Positions 1 through 10,996 of a stretch of DNA of 64,000 bases are shown piece after piece. Origin of the DNA: Trematomus loennbergii (Eukaryota; Chordata; Actinopteri; Perciformes; Nototheniidae); NCBI GenBank assembly GCA_012861695.1, contig JAAOOA010000149.1, forward strand, positions 461,501 to 525,500, given 5' to 3'. The notes under the pieces are model-generated. The model was given only the letters and a program-made list of their open reading frames with translations, had not been told where the DNA came from and made no database searches. A program made the position numbers and the translations under genes. The first letter of the stretch is position 1, and the number at the start of each line of letters is the position of its first letter.

Positions 1-1455
1 GTTAATTATGAAGTTATTACCCTATCTGATAATAATCTACAGGGTGCCAACTCTCACGCATCTGGCGTGTGACACACGCTTTCACTCTCAATCTCACGCT
101 CTCACGCTGCCCAAACTATTTTCACGCCAAAAACAAGAATACCGAAGACTAGAAACGGTTTTGAAAACTTTTGTCACGTAGTGATCGTCTTCTCAATAGA
201 ACATCTTTGGTAATGTCTTCTGGCCAATCAGAATCACGATAACGGCTGGTGTTGTTGCAGGAAGTCCCGACGGAGAATACTTTTGCTGTAGTACATCTCT
301 ATACATCGATACAACATTACGTGTTGATAGAAATCAACACGTAAAAATAAGACCCCACGGTTTGATGATAGGTGTGTGGGCTGTCTTTCATTTTGACACA
401 CAGAACAATGGGGCTATCCACCCTTATAATGTAAGTCACACAGCCTCTTCCCTCTCTCTCTGTGAGGAGCAGCAGGTTCAGCTTTCAGAACAAAGTAACA
501 AAACTAAAATGCCATTCATTTTTTTAAATATGTCGTGTAGTAATAGATTTATTTATTTTTCTTCTCAAGAGAGTACCAGAATGTGTATTTTATGTTAGTA
601 TTTAAAAAAATCTCCTGTGGGAGAATCCCCCCAGACCCCCCTGCAGGGGTTGGGTTTTCAGCATGTCAACTCTTTCACCTGTGGGAAATTGCAGGATTGG
701 CTCCAGGTCGCCCTTTTTATTTACTACAAGACAAATGTGCCTTTTTTTCATACAGTTCAATTTGGATTGAGACAGGGAAATAATCTAAACCTCACGCGTG
801 GCGTTTCACTGTCGGGGGGAGCGTGTATGTAATTACATTGCAAATACTGACTTGAGCCCCACCACTGTATGGGTTAGCCCTACCATAGATTACCCAACAA
901 AAATACTCTGGAGCCGCAACTGCCGACACGTATTGCGCATGCGCAGATCTAAGATCCAGTAGAAATGATAAAAAAGTAAAAGTCTGCTGCTTATTGTTCT
1001 ACTAGGCCAAAATAGAGTCAAAGAGTATATGAGAGTGAGAGTGTGTTAATTAATGTATTTGGCAGTTTGGAGTAAGTCTGTAGATTTGTTTGTGTGTGTG
1101 TTTCATAGGCCTCTCACGATAATTAATTTAGTTGGATTCATTTTCCATTATTTTATTATTATCCATTATTGTGTATTTGTATATATTGTATATATATCCT
1201 ATATATATGCTAAGATCCCGCTGCTGACACGATAGCAGTCATTTTGCGCATATGTGTAATTAAACCGAATTAAACCCATGATATCAAAGTTGGCAACCCT
1301 GATCTAATGCAGAGGAAATATTGTAAAATAATACATTATTTTATATATTTTATATATATTTATCTATGTATATTTATATAGTCTTTAAGTTACCACCCTT
1401 TGAGTGCAACCATCATTCTAATGTGGCCCGCGATGAAATTGAGTTTGACACCCCT
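1..1455. mobile_element. hAT-type element, right part, split by a later insertion
   Basis: Positions 1-39 and 1302-1455 match the inside and right end of a complete element at 53825-54230. Its right terminus is an inverted copy of CAGGGGTGTCAAACTC. The left end lies before the window. A second transposon (40-1301) sits inside it. Assignment to hAT rests on the terminal inverted repeat style only. Confidence 0.65.
40..1301. mobile_element. 1.26-kb non-autonomous DNA transposon with 5-bp target duplication
   Basis: The left end CAGGGTGCCAACT is the inverse of the right end (CAGGGTTGCCAACT after reverse complement). It is flanked by ATCTA at 35-39 and 1302-1306, and the paralogous site near 54080 has a single ATCTA with no insert, so both ends are fixed. 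No convincing transposase ORF is present; the short ORFs at 362-832 match nothing I recognise. A 5-bp duplication with CAG-type ends suggests a hAT-like family but does not prove it. Confidence 0.8.
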
Positions 1456-1818
<363 letters not shown>

Positions 1819-2111
1819 CCAGGTAAATCTCGGGTGGAAAGAAGCAAATGATTTCTAAAACATAAATCTGTTTTCCCTTTCTAGACATGTCTCCAACATT
1901 GTATTTGTAATGAAATAATGATCATTTGTTATTTAGATGAAACCATGTGTTCGATAAATGTAGTCAGTAATAAGTGCAATTTTTCCCTCTGAGATGTATT
2001 GGATTAAACAAAAACAACGTACAGTACTTGAGGAAATATACTTAGTTACAGTCGGCCAATGGTAATATTAAAGCATTTAATGAAGTGAAGCTTTAGAGAA
2101 ATGTTCATTAA

Positions 2112-2492
2112 AGGTGGGGTAGGTAAATTTGAGAAACCGGCTCGAGATCGCTAGAATGTGAAAATACACAACCGGAAAAAATCTGCCACTTCCTTACAGA
2201 GCCCCTCCTCCAACACACACGAACGCGCACATGACCAATGAGGGCACGAGATAAGTTTGTGCACAGATGGAAGGCTGACAGGCAGGTAGGCCATCCAGTT
2301 ATTTTAGCCGGGCCGGCTCAGATGATTGGTCGTGCTTTTTACAGTACTACGGCTTCCACAGATGATATTTTTTTATGGATTTTTTGTCAAAGCACTTCAG
2401 ATATTCATTGCTATCGGGATGTTAAGAGCATTCCATGGAATATAACAACAAGTGTATCTCGAGCCGGTTTCTCAAACTTACCTACCCTACCT
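2112..2492. mobile_element. TTAA-target MITE, copy 1 (381 bp)
   Basis: Terminal inverted repeats AGGT(A/G)GGGTAGGTAA... run into a CGGCTCGAGAT motif and are flanked by TTAA at 2108-2111 and 2493-2496. Related copies lie at 21206-21546, 50318-50686 (opposite orientation) and 54782-54879 (internally deleted). TTAA target use is typical of piggyBac and Kolobok superfamilies; the superfamily is not decided here. Confidence 0.85.
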
Positions 2493-2547
2493 TTAACTGA
2501 GAACATATTGTGTGTATTTACCACGTGTTGTTCCTGTGTGTTTCCAG

Positions 2548-2610
2548 CAGGGGGAGACACCTCCTAATGAACACGTGGTGATCAGAGATCTGACCCTAAC
2601 ATACCAGCAG
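2548..2610 (+). other. 5' exon of NLR copy A, probably untranslated, with a short uORF
   Basis: A 63-nt block lies between a TTTCCAGCAG acceptor (NAGNAG type) and a CAG/GTAACA donor, and is conserved at 54935-54997. One frame is open, but joined to the next exon at 3328 it stops after seven codons, so it is more likely 5' UTR. It holds an uORF at 2567-2581 reading MNTW-stop, which is preserved in copy B. No transcript evidence is available from sequence alone. Confidence 0.5.
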
Positions 2611-2965
2611 GTAACAGACCAACATTATATTAAATTACATTACATTAAATAATATGATGATACACAGCATGTGTGTGTGTTGATCTGTGGCTAACAGGAG
2701 TAAACAAGTGTGTTGTTTTTGCACTTGTGATTTTGTGAGAGTGGCTTCAGCTAAAATGTCATTAAAATATTCATATAAAATCAGCACCAAAAAGGCGTGT
2801 CCTACTCATGCTTTTTAAATAAAACTGCTGAATTTTCTAAACAATCTTCATTATTGTTTCACTAAAAAGGTTTGTTCTAGTTTTCCAGTGTAATACTATC
2901 TGCTCAATTGGCCTCATTAAAATATGTATATAAAATATATGAAGCTCTTAATTTCAGTAATAAAA

Positions 2966-3304
<339 letters not shown>

Positions 3305-3327
3305 AGTGTTACTGGTTTATCTCTCAG

Positions 3328-3462
3328 ACTGGAGAAGATGAGTGGTTTTAAAGATGAGGAAGAGGACACATCTTCAGTCCCCAGCTGTCTGTCTCTGAAG
3401 AGTGACTGGTCTAAAGATCAACCTATATACTTCAGTAATGAACCTGGACCCTCAGACACAAA
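3328..3462 (+). CDS. NLR A start exon
   Basis: The acceptor CTCTCAG is followed by ATG at 3338 in a good context (A at -3). It encodes 41 whole codons plus two bases: [16 protein letters not shown]..., ending in [10 protein letters not shown] and the first part of a Lys codon, then the donor GTAAGA. The motif [12 protein letters not shown]...[11 protein letters not shown] is a fish NLR N-terminal module. Copy B has this exon plus a second, similar one. Confidence 0.8.
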
Positions 3463-6400
3463 GTAAGAGTTTCTGCTGTAACCTGACCTGGGGCCTCATT
3501 TATAACGCCTTGCGTAGGATTGACGTGAGAAGGTTGCTTACGTAGTACAAAGCACAAAAATAGGTACATACATTTTCCGCCATTTTCCGATTCACAAAAC
3601 ATTGCGTACCGGCGAGGGAAGTGCGTACGGCACTTCCTACGCCTGTTTCCCTTTATAAATCACAATCAACTCGTAACGCCCATATTTGCCTATAAATAGT
3701 CAAAGAAACGCCCATTCATTCATTCATTCTGACTGACTGCATGAAGAAGATCGCAGGAAATGAGGACAGAACAGCTAAAAAAGACATCTCACACCGTGTC
3801 AGATTTTGGTTATTTTGGGGAGGTGGAGATAAATCATATTGTTTGGTGGATGCAGTTTGAACCAGAGTAGCAGCATGGAGGTCGGATCGTCACCAAAATA
3901 AATAAATAAGTGGTCCGAAAAAAGTTAATGACAAAAAAAATACACATAGCCTTCCTCAGGCAGTGTGTTTGTCCCGGGGACAGGAGACACCCCCTTGATG
4001 AGAAACTGTAAGAAATGATGGGGAATCCCTCCGGAGTGTAGTCATGACGACTGGATCTGAATTATTTTGTTGTATTTGGTGGTTTGTGTTCCAGCTGTCG
4101 ATCAGCAACTATATATCCATAATCCACCAGTTAAAGGAAATACAATGTGTTGTGTTATATTAGCTGTACAATTTACCACATATGGTGTTCTTAGTTTCCA
4201 TACCTCCTGTGTTTTACGAGCGACTTATCAAGTCTTGGCAAACGGCATAAAACACGATTAAACGTGATAGTATATAAAACCATGCTCGTATCTACAACCT
4301 ATAGAAATGCAAAACGGCGTCAGTTTAGACGTAATTCTGTCCTCCTGCTTACGGCATCATTTATGAGAAAACATTTCATAACATTAACACAACATATTCA
4401 AGGTGGTTTTAAATAACATATCCGTATTCATTTATTTATCCAAGTTATGTTTTTGTGTGCACTGAGGAGTCTCAAACAGGCGTTTGTTTAATCATTTAAA
4501 GATTGGCTTTAATCAATGTTTGAAAATGAATTCTTCATATTTGATAAATGAGAGGTAACATTTTATTTATGGTATTATTTCCACATATTTCTCTCCATTC
4601 TTCCTTCTGCCAACGGTGTCGCAGTTTCTCGTCTCTCCCGTGTGTGTGCTTAGTGCGTACGCATGGGTTAGAGTTTGCGTGGAGGACTGCACATTTTCCC
4701 GTCAAGTTAGTATTTTATAAATCGCAAACATTGCGTAGAAACTGGCGTACGCTATTTTTTGAGCGTATATCCCTTTATAAATGAGGCCCCTGAAGAGGAT
4801 CCAGTTTTTATATCATCTAATATATTAAACTGTTCTTTAATAATATCATGTGTGCAGTATAGTACAGAACAAAGGCAGCAGAGTACAGCAAGCTAACTTT
4901 ATTTGAGGATATTTCAATATGCATTTATAGCATCATTGTATCAGTGGCATAAAAAGGTTTTAAATGGCAAAGATATTGATAAATACTCACTAGAAACTAA
5001 ATATATCGTCCAAAACATTATTTACTACTTGTGCATGTTTATGATATGTATTTTAAAGATGTTTATTAATGATAGTGATAACCTGGTGAGCTGGTTGTGT
5101 TTAGCATTAGCAGATATAACAGAGCTTTGTGTGATTACATGTAGAGTCAATGCAAAGACCCAGATCCGTGCCTGGAGACACCAAGAAAGTGAAGAGGTGA
5201 AATTCATGTCACCTGCGTATTCGTGCAGCGTGACACATTTCATCTTGAGAGTGAAGTTTGTGACGCTCTGCCCGTTGGTGAGAATCAGCTCCACTAATGT
5301 GACGTGCTGTAAAGGATGTGTTCATCTCCACAGAGGGAAGAGGAAGAGTGGTGTTCCTGTGGAGGAGCAGTTGTCCAGCTGTGCTCTGTGTCAGGACGTC
5401 CTGAAGGATCCAGTCTCTACGAGCTGTGGACACTGGTTCTGCAGACAGTGCATCACCTCATACTGGGAGCAGAGACCTCCATCAGGAGACCCCTCCTGTC
5501 CCCAGTGTGGAAAGAGATCCAGAACCAGAGCTGGACTGCAGACAGCCAGTCAGACCAGCTCTGTACGAGGTAAGAGGCCGAACACATGCAGCGTCTTATT
5601 CCTCTTCCTGGTTCATTTGTGTTTGAACAGGTATACTGTTGTAGAGCATAGACAGTAAGCTGTTTATAAAACATTTAAACTCAGTCTGTTTGTTGTTGTT
5701 TTATTGTTATAATTAGATTCTCAGAGCATTTCCCTCATTCTCTCACGTTTCCTTCTCTTCCAGCAGATAGTGGTCTGCAGGAGGTTTTAGATGAACATAG
5801 GCTCAGTCTGAGGAGGAGATGTGAACGTGTGACTGAAGGAACTGATCAAAGTGAAACCCTCCTCAACAGGATCTACACTGAGCTCTACATCACACAAGGC
5901 CAGAGTGAAGAGGTTAATACCCAACATGAGGTGAGGCAGCTGGAGACAGCTTCCAAGAAGAAGACCCTCCATGACACTCCAATCAAGTGCCAGGACATCT
6001 TTAAAGCCTTACCTGACCAACAGACTCTCATCAGAGCGGTCCTGACCAACGGAGTCGCTGGAGTTGGAAAAACCTTCTCAGTGCAGAAGTTCACTCTGGA
6101 CTGGGCCGAGGGTTTGGGAAACCAAGATGTCAGTCTGGTGATCCCGCTCTCCTTCAGGGAGCTGAACCTGATCAAAGGTGAGCAGTACAGTCTTCTCAGG
6201 CTGCTCCATGTTTTCCATCCAACCTTACAGAAGGTCACAGCAGAGCAGCTGGCTGTCTGCAAAGTGCTGCTCATCTTTGACGGCCTGGATGAAAGCAGAC
6301 TTTCTCTGGACTTCAGAAACAATGAGGTTGTGTCTGATGTCTCTCAGCAGTCCTCAGTCAACGTGCTGCTGACAAACCTCATCAGGGGGAAGCTGCTTCC

Positions 6401-9400
6401 CTCGGCTCTCGTCTGGATAACTTCCAGACCTGCAGCGGCCAATCAGATCCCTCCTGAGTGTGTGGACAGGGTAACAGAAGTACGAGGCTTCACTGACGCC
6501 CAGAAGGAGGAGTACTTCAGGAGGAGATGGAGTGATGAAGACCTGTCCAGCAGAATCATCTCTCACATCAAGAGCTCCAGGAGCCTCCACATCATGTGTC
6601 TGATCCCAGTCTTCTGCTGGATCACTGCTGCAGTTCTGGACCACATGTTGACTACAGACCAGAGAGGAGAGCTGCCCAAGACCCTCACTGACATGTACTC
6701 ACACTTCCTGCTGGTCCAGACCAAGAGGAAGAAGCAGAAGTATGAAGAGGGACATGAGACGAGTCCACAGCAGCTGACGGAGGCTGACAGGGAGGTTCTT
6801 CTGAAGCTGGGGAGGCTGGCATTTGAACATCTGGAGAAAGGAGACATCATGTTCTACCAAGAAGACCTGCAGCGCTGTGGTCTTGGTGTCACCGAGGCCT
6901 TGGTGCACTCAGGAGTTTGTACACAGATCTTCAAAAGAGAGAGAGTGATCTTCAAGAAAACAGTCTACTGCTTTGTTCATCTGAGCATTCAGGAGTTTCT
7001 GGCTGCAGTCTACATGTTGCACTGTTACACCAACAGAGACACAGAGGTACTGAAGGACTTCCTGCAGAGAGACTATAGCAACATCAGAGATCAGGATTAC
7101 CCATCCCTAGATGACTTCCTGAAGGGAGACTATAACAACATCAGAGATCAGGATTACCGATCCCTAGATGACATCCTGAAGAGAGACTATAACAACAGCA
7201 GTGATCAGGATTACCCATCCCTGCCTGTCTTCCTGAAGGGAGCCATGAAGAAATCCCTCAGAAGTGAAAATGGCCACCTGGACCTGTTTGTCCGCTTTCT
7301 CCACGGCCTCTCTCTGGAGTCCAACCAGAGACTGTTAGGAGGCCTGCTGGGTCGCACAGACAACAGACCAGAAACCATCCAGAGAGCCATCAGCAACCTG
7401 AAGAAGATGAACAGTAGATCCTCTCCTGACAGGAGCATCAACATCTTCCACTGTCTGACAGAGATGAAGGACCACTCAGTACATCAGGAGATCACAGAGT
7501 TCCTGAAGTCAGAGAACAGATCAAAGGAGAGACTCTCTGTGATCCACTGCTCTGCTCTGGCCTACATGCTGCAGATGTCAGAGGAGGTTCTGGATGAGTT
7601 GGACCTGGAGAAGTACAACACATCAGTGGAGGGACGACTGAGACTGCTTCCAGCTGTGAGGAACTGCAGGAAGTTCAAGTAAGTCCAGATGTGATTAACT
7701 TTATAAACTAATGTGGATCAGGAGTTTCATTACTCAAATAAACACTATAACATTTCTGCTGTTTAAATACTGAGAGCAAAATAAACCAACACTGTTCTCT
7801 ATTTATTTATAATAATAGTTCAACTGAAGCGTTCCTCTCTTCATATTGAGTGATGGAGGCGACATGTCAAACACATGAAGGACTCTAGAGGTTTCTCAGC
7901 ATGTGATCACACCACACAGCAGGACTTACAGTTATCACAGAAACATGTTATTATTACTTTCTTTGCTTTTTTCTTTGCTTTTTAAGAAAATATTCACAAA
8001 GCATACATAACCAAATAAACACATCTAAGTACATGTGGTGGTCTTTGTTCAGTTTGTGAGGAGGGAAGTCTTGATCAGTTCATTTCTTTCAAGAAGATTA
8101 CATCTTCATATCGTTTTTGATTACGACAGACTTCCCTCCAAACCTTAAGTGAAGCAACAACCCTTTTTTTAATGATTACTTTCTAGTAGTTTCTTTATCA
8201 TTAAACACGTTTTCATCTCAATGTGTTAGAGTTTAAAATCAGATCTATATCATTTCCCACCAATAACAGAGTTATGTCTTAATGCTGATATACTGGGAAC
8301 ATCTGATGCTATCAAGTTGAACATATTGAAACTTTATTGGTTTGTTAATTGTGTTTGTGTGCGCAATAAATGTTCAGATGCTCAGAGAAGCCAAAGCATC
8401 CTTCATCCATCATTCACATCCACATATTAACTAACATTTAAATATGTACATCTCTAATATTGTCAAGTGATTAATTTAATTTCTGTTTCTTTTGGTAACA
8501 GTCAGTGACAGCAGGAGCACAGACATGTGATCAGATCACACTGACAACTCATTACACTCTATTATCATATAATTATATATTATATTAAATGGACTAACAG
8601 CAAATGTCTATCAGAACATGTCAAATATTTTTTCATCAAATGCTTGATGTTAATATAATGTTTCCTCTTTTTAACATATGTTGTAATATATGGTTTATTA
8701 TAGACTTAATGGCTATATGATCTCAGAGAGTCACTGTGAAGTCGTGGCCTCAGCTCTGAAGTCTGACCCCTCTCATCTGAGAGATCTGGACCTGAGTCAC
8801 AACCCTCTGGATGATTCAGCAGTGGAGCGTCTGAGTTCTGGACTAAAGAGTCCAAACTGCAGACTGGAGGCTCTCAGGTCAGTTCACTGACTGCAGTTCA
8901 TATTGATCTGTTTGTGTTTATGATTTTCTGAATTTGAACAAATACAATGTTATTTTTATTCTTTCCATGTTTGCTAATGACTGAATATTGATCAGAGTAA
9001 CAGAGAGAAGGTGAATGTGTGAGGGAGAGTGTTTGAGCTTCCACAGACTCACTCTGTGCTCCATGAGTCAGTGGAGATGCTGTCAGTACTGATGAGCTGT
9101 GAGGGAGATGAAGGAGTTGTTCAACATCTGATCAAAGTTAAAGTTCCAGATTATCAGTGGATTGTTTCTGCATCATCACTGACATTAAAACCCTGTTTCA
9201 CTCTGAACAGATTATTAAACCTGGAGTTATTTCAAACAGGAACATTGTTTTCTAAAGTTACATCATGTTTTCTTTATTCAGTCTGAGGAGCTGCAGTTTG
9301 TTAGAGATCAGCTGGTCTGCTCTGATCTCAGCTCTGAAGTCCAACATCCATCTGAGCGATCTGGACCTGAGTGAGAACGCTCTGCAGGATTCAGGAGTGG

Positions 9401-10020
9401 AGCTGAGAGATCTTCTGGAGAGCCCAGACTGCAGACTGGAGACCCTCAGGTCAGTTCACTGACTCTCTGTTACTGCTGGAGATCTCACATGTTCACTTTG
9501 TGATTGAACCTCATTTATATTCATTAATAACTTACATCCATAAAGTTGTAAATGTCCTTATATTCATATTTCATTTTAAAGATTAAGAAGTAAGAACTGC
9601 AGACATACATGTTGACTGTTTCTTAAAGTAACTGTAATAGATGTTAGTTGTAAAAAGTAAATGTATGTATTTAATATTTAGTAAACGATAAAGTCTGAAT
9701 AAAGGTCATCTGAAGTCATTTTAGTTTTACATGATAAAGTTCACTTTCTGAAGTAGACAGATGTTTCTGTTCAGATTCATTTAAATGTTGAGTAACATCT
9801 GATTGGATTATAAACAGATTTGTATCCTCATCATGTTTTCTTTATTCAGTCTGAGGAGCTGCAGTTTGTCAGAGATCAGATGTTCTGCTCTGATCTCAGC
9901 TCTGAAGTCCAACATCCATCTGAGAGATCTGGACCTGAGAGGCAACGCTCTGAAGGATTCAGATGAGAAGCTGCTGAGAGATCTTCTGGAGAGTCCAGAC
10001 TGCAGACTGGAGACCCTCAG
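3338..10020 (+). CDS. NLR copy A: RING-FISNA-NACHT-LRR receptor (gene span, six coding exons)
   Basis: Coding exons are 3338-3462, 5334-5569, 5767-7678, 8704-8877, 9282-9449 and 9850-10020. Splice phases agree at every junction (2, 1, 2, 2, 2) and no stop interrupts the joined frame. Domain order is a short acidic N-terminus, RING-HC finger, FISNA, NACHT with its winged-helix tail, then three leucine-rich repeats. This is the architecture of the expanded fish NLRC3/NLRP12-like family, cytosolic NTPases linked to innate immunity; a RING finger suggests ubiquitin ligase activity. No further LRR or B30.2 exon is recognisable between 10021 and the next gene, so the 3' end may be truncated by the transposon-rich tract. 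Transposons occupy intron 1 (3491-4789). Function is inferred from domains; expression is unknown. Confidence 0.8.
3491..4789. mobile_element. 1.3-kb PIF/Harbinger-like non-autonomous transposon in intron 1 of NLR A
   Basis: The left end GGGCCTCATTTATAA and the right end TTTATAAATGAGGCCC are inverted. The flanking 3-bp duplication CTG is at 3488-3490 and 4790-4792. Copy B has the uninterrupted site (ACCTGAAGAGG) near 57072. A 3-bp target and GG(G)-type termini fit PIF/Harbinger. Inside is AT-rich sequence with no transposase I recognise. Confidence 0.8.
5334..5569 (+). CDS. NLR A RING-finger exon
   Basis: A 236-nt exon from acceptor CTCCACAG to donor GAG/GTAAGA, entering in phase 2 and leaving in phase 1. 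It encodes a C3HC4 RING: CALC, then CGHWFCRQC, then CPQC, with the expected spacing and a VPVEEQLSS lead-in. RING-HC fingers recruit E2 enzymes in ubiquitin ligases. The exon in copy B differs by one residue (K to E after CPQCG). The long ORF that reads into this exon from 4903 is intron, not coding. Confidence 0.85.
5767..7678 (+). CDS. NLR A FISNA-NACHT exon
   Basis: One 1.9-kb exon. It begins after TTCCAGCAG (a NAGNAG acceptor: either AG keeps frame and adds or drops one residue) and ends at AAG/TAAGT-type donor position 7679. FISNA occupies about the first 75 residues ([15 protein letters not shown] through KCQDIFKAL). NACHT follows with Walker A GVAGVGKT and Walker [15 protein letters not shown] is the sensor-1-like motif. 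The conserved [14 protein letters not shown] marks the end of the NACHT-associated winged-helix region. The helical tail runs to RNCRKFK. The upstream frame is open to the acceptor, so the first Met-like codon inside the exon is not the start. A triplicated 19-residue repeat lies at 7059-7229. Confidence 0.9.
7059..7229 (+). repeat. In-frame 57-bp coding minisatellite, 3 units
   Basis: Three tandem 19-residue units of the pattern (F/I)LxxDY(S/N)N(I/S)xDQDYxSL lie just after the winged-helix motif. Copy B has one unit. The repeat keeps frame. Confidence 0.9.
7679..8703 (-). mobile_element. NLR A intron containing a degenerate L1/Tx1-like LINE remnant
   Basis: The intron between the NACHT and LRR exons. 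About 8034-8350, read on the - strand, resembles the C-terminal region of an L1-type reverse transcriptase ORF ([13 protein letters not shown]), with stops. Copy B keeps about 980 bp more of the same element at 60195-61170. The rest is AT-rich intron with nothing recognisable. Confidence 0.5.
8704..8877 (+). CDS. NLR A LRR exon 1
   Basis: 174 nt between TTATTATAG and AG/GTCAGT, phase 2 to phase 2. It encodes one ribonuclease-inhibitor-type repeat ending [19 protein letters not shown]...CRLEALR. The length is the usual one for fish NLR LRR exons. Confidence 0.85.
9282..9449 (+). CDS. NLR A LRR exon 2
   Basis: 168 nt, acceptor TTTATTCAG, donor AG/GTCAGT, phase 2 to phase 2. It encodes [20 protein letters not shown]... 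with [17 protein letters not shown] and CRLETLR. It is two codons shorter than LRR exon 1. This exon is absent from copy B, which ends just before its acceptor. Confidence 0.8.
9850..10020 (+). CDS. NLR A LRR exon 3 (last recognisable coding exon)
   Basis: 171 nt, phase 2 to phase 2, [20 protein letters not shown] with [19 protein letters not shown]. It is strongly similar to exon 2 and to the intron sequence before it, so the two arose by tandem exon duplication. If the donor at 10021 is not used, reading continues to a stop at 10058-10060. No later LRR or SPRY exon is seen. Confidence 0.75.
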
Positions 10021-10996
10021 GTCAGTAAGGGGTCTCTGCTGGTTCAGCAGTATTGTATGAAACACAGGGAGGTGTTTCTCTCACTGGGGAATCACAACAG
10101 ATCAGTGATGTTACCCACTGACTGCAGGCTCTTTCATTCTTCCATCAACTATAGAAGGCCAGCTGGAAATGCAAAGCCACATTTAGTAAGTAATCAACTT
10201 TCCACCAGACATATGGGATTTGACAGAAGAGTGGAAAAGGTACAGATGAAGCGTCTTATTTTGGACAGTTTAAAGTGCGAGGGTCGTGATCGGTTCGTGC
10301 ACGTTCCGTGATGGCCGGCCGGCCCCCTGTCTGACTTGATACCGCCCCCATGATAAATACATTTAATTATTGTGAAGCCAGCTGCAATGGATGATTGATC
10401 CACCAGGGGGTGCAGTGGAGTTCCACACTGGAGTCATGTGTGGAGTCTTGTACAGTACGTCTGGTACTAATGTATAGCGGATCTTTATTAAGATCCATAT
10501 GTCATGGATAGGATCATAGTCTGTGCTAAATAAGACATGTAATCATTTACAAAACATCACCATGTTGTTATTTAACAAAATAATGTTGTTTAGCCGAAAA
10601 AAACGAACGAGCCGGCTCTCCCGATTTTTAATCCTAATTTAATCATCATCATTGATGTTTATGTTCGCCGAATTGACATGAAATCACTGACAAATATGAA
10701 TATTCTGTATTCAACTTCATTGAAACGATCAGGATGGGTGTTATTTTCCCCCACAATGACCAAGTCGCTGCAAATGATCCAGTATTACATGTACATGGCC
10801 ACATTCTCAACAAAGTAAAGCAACGAAACATTCTGTATTCCTTGCTTACTTTTTATTTAATGCTTTATAACAGCTGGAATAGTTCGTTTAGAACAGGCAC
10901 CTCACTCGCAATCTGCTCCTCCGCAACGCCTACCACCTACCTCCGGCTGAAATTATGAATGTACAGTAAGGCATAGTAATCATAGATAACACGGCA
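10021..10996. other. Non-coding stretch after NLR A
   Basis: No exon or complete element recognised. ORFs at 10057-10311 and 10734-10958 are short and have no visible domain. Confidence 0.5.

Noticed and set aside
4903..5658. 251-codon ORF ending in the RING finger (also 57188-57910)
   Set aside because: Only the part after the CTCCACAG acceptor is exon; the upstream part is intron read-through.
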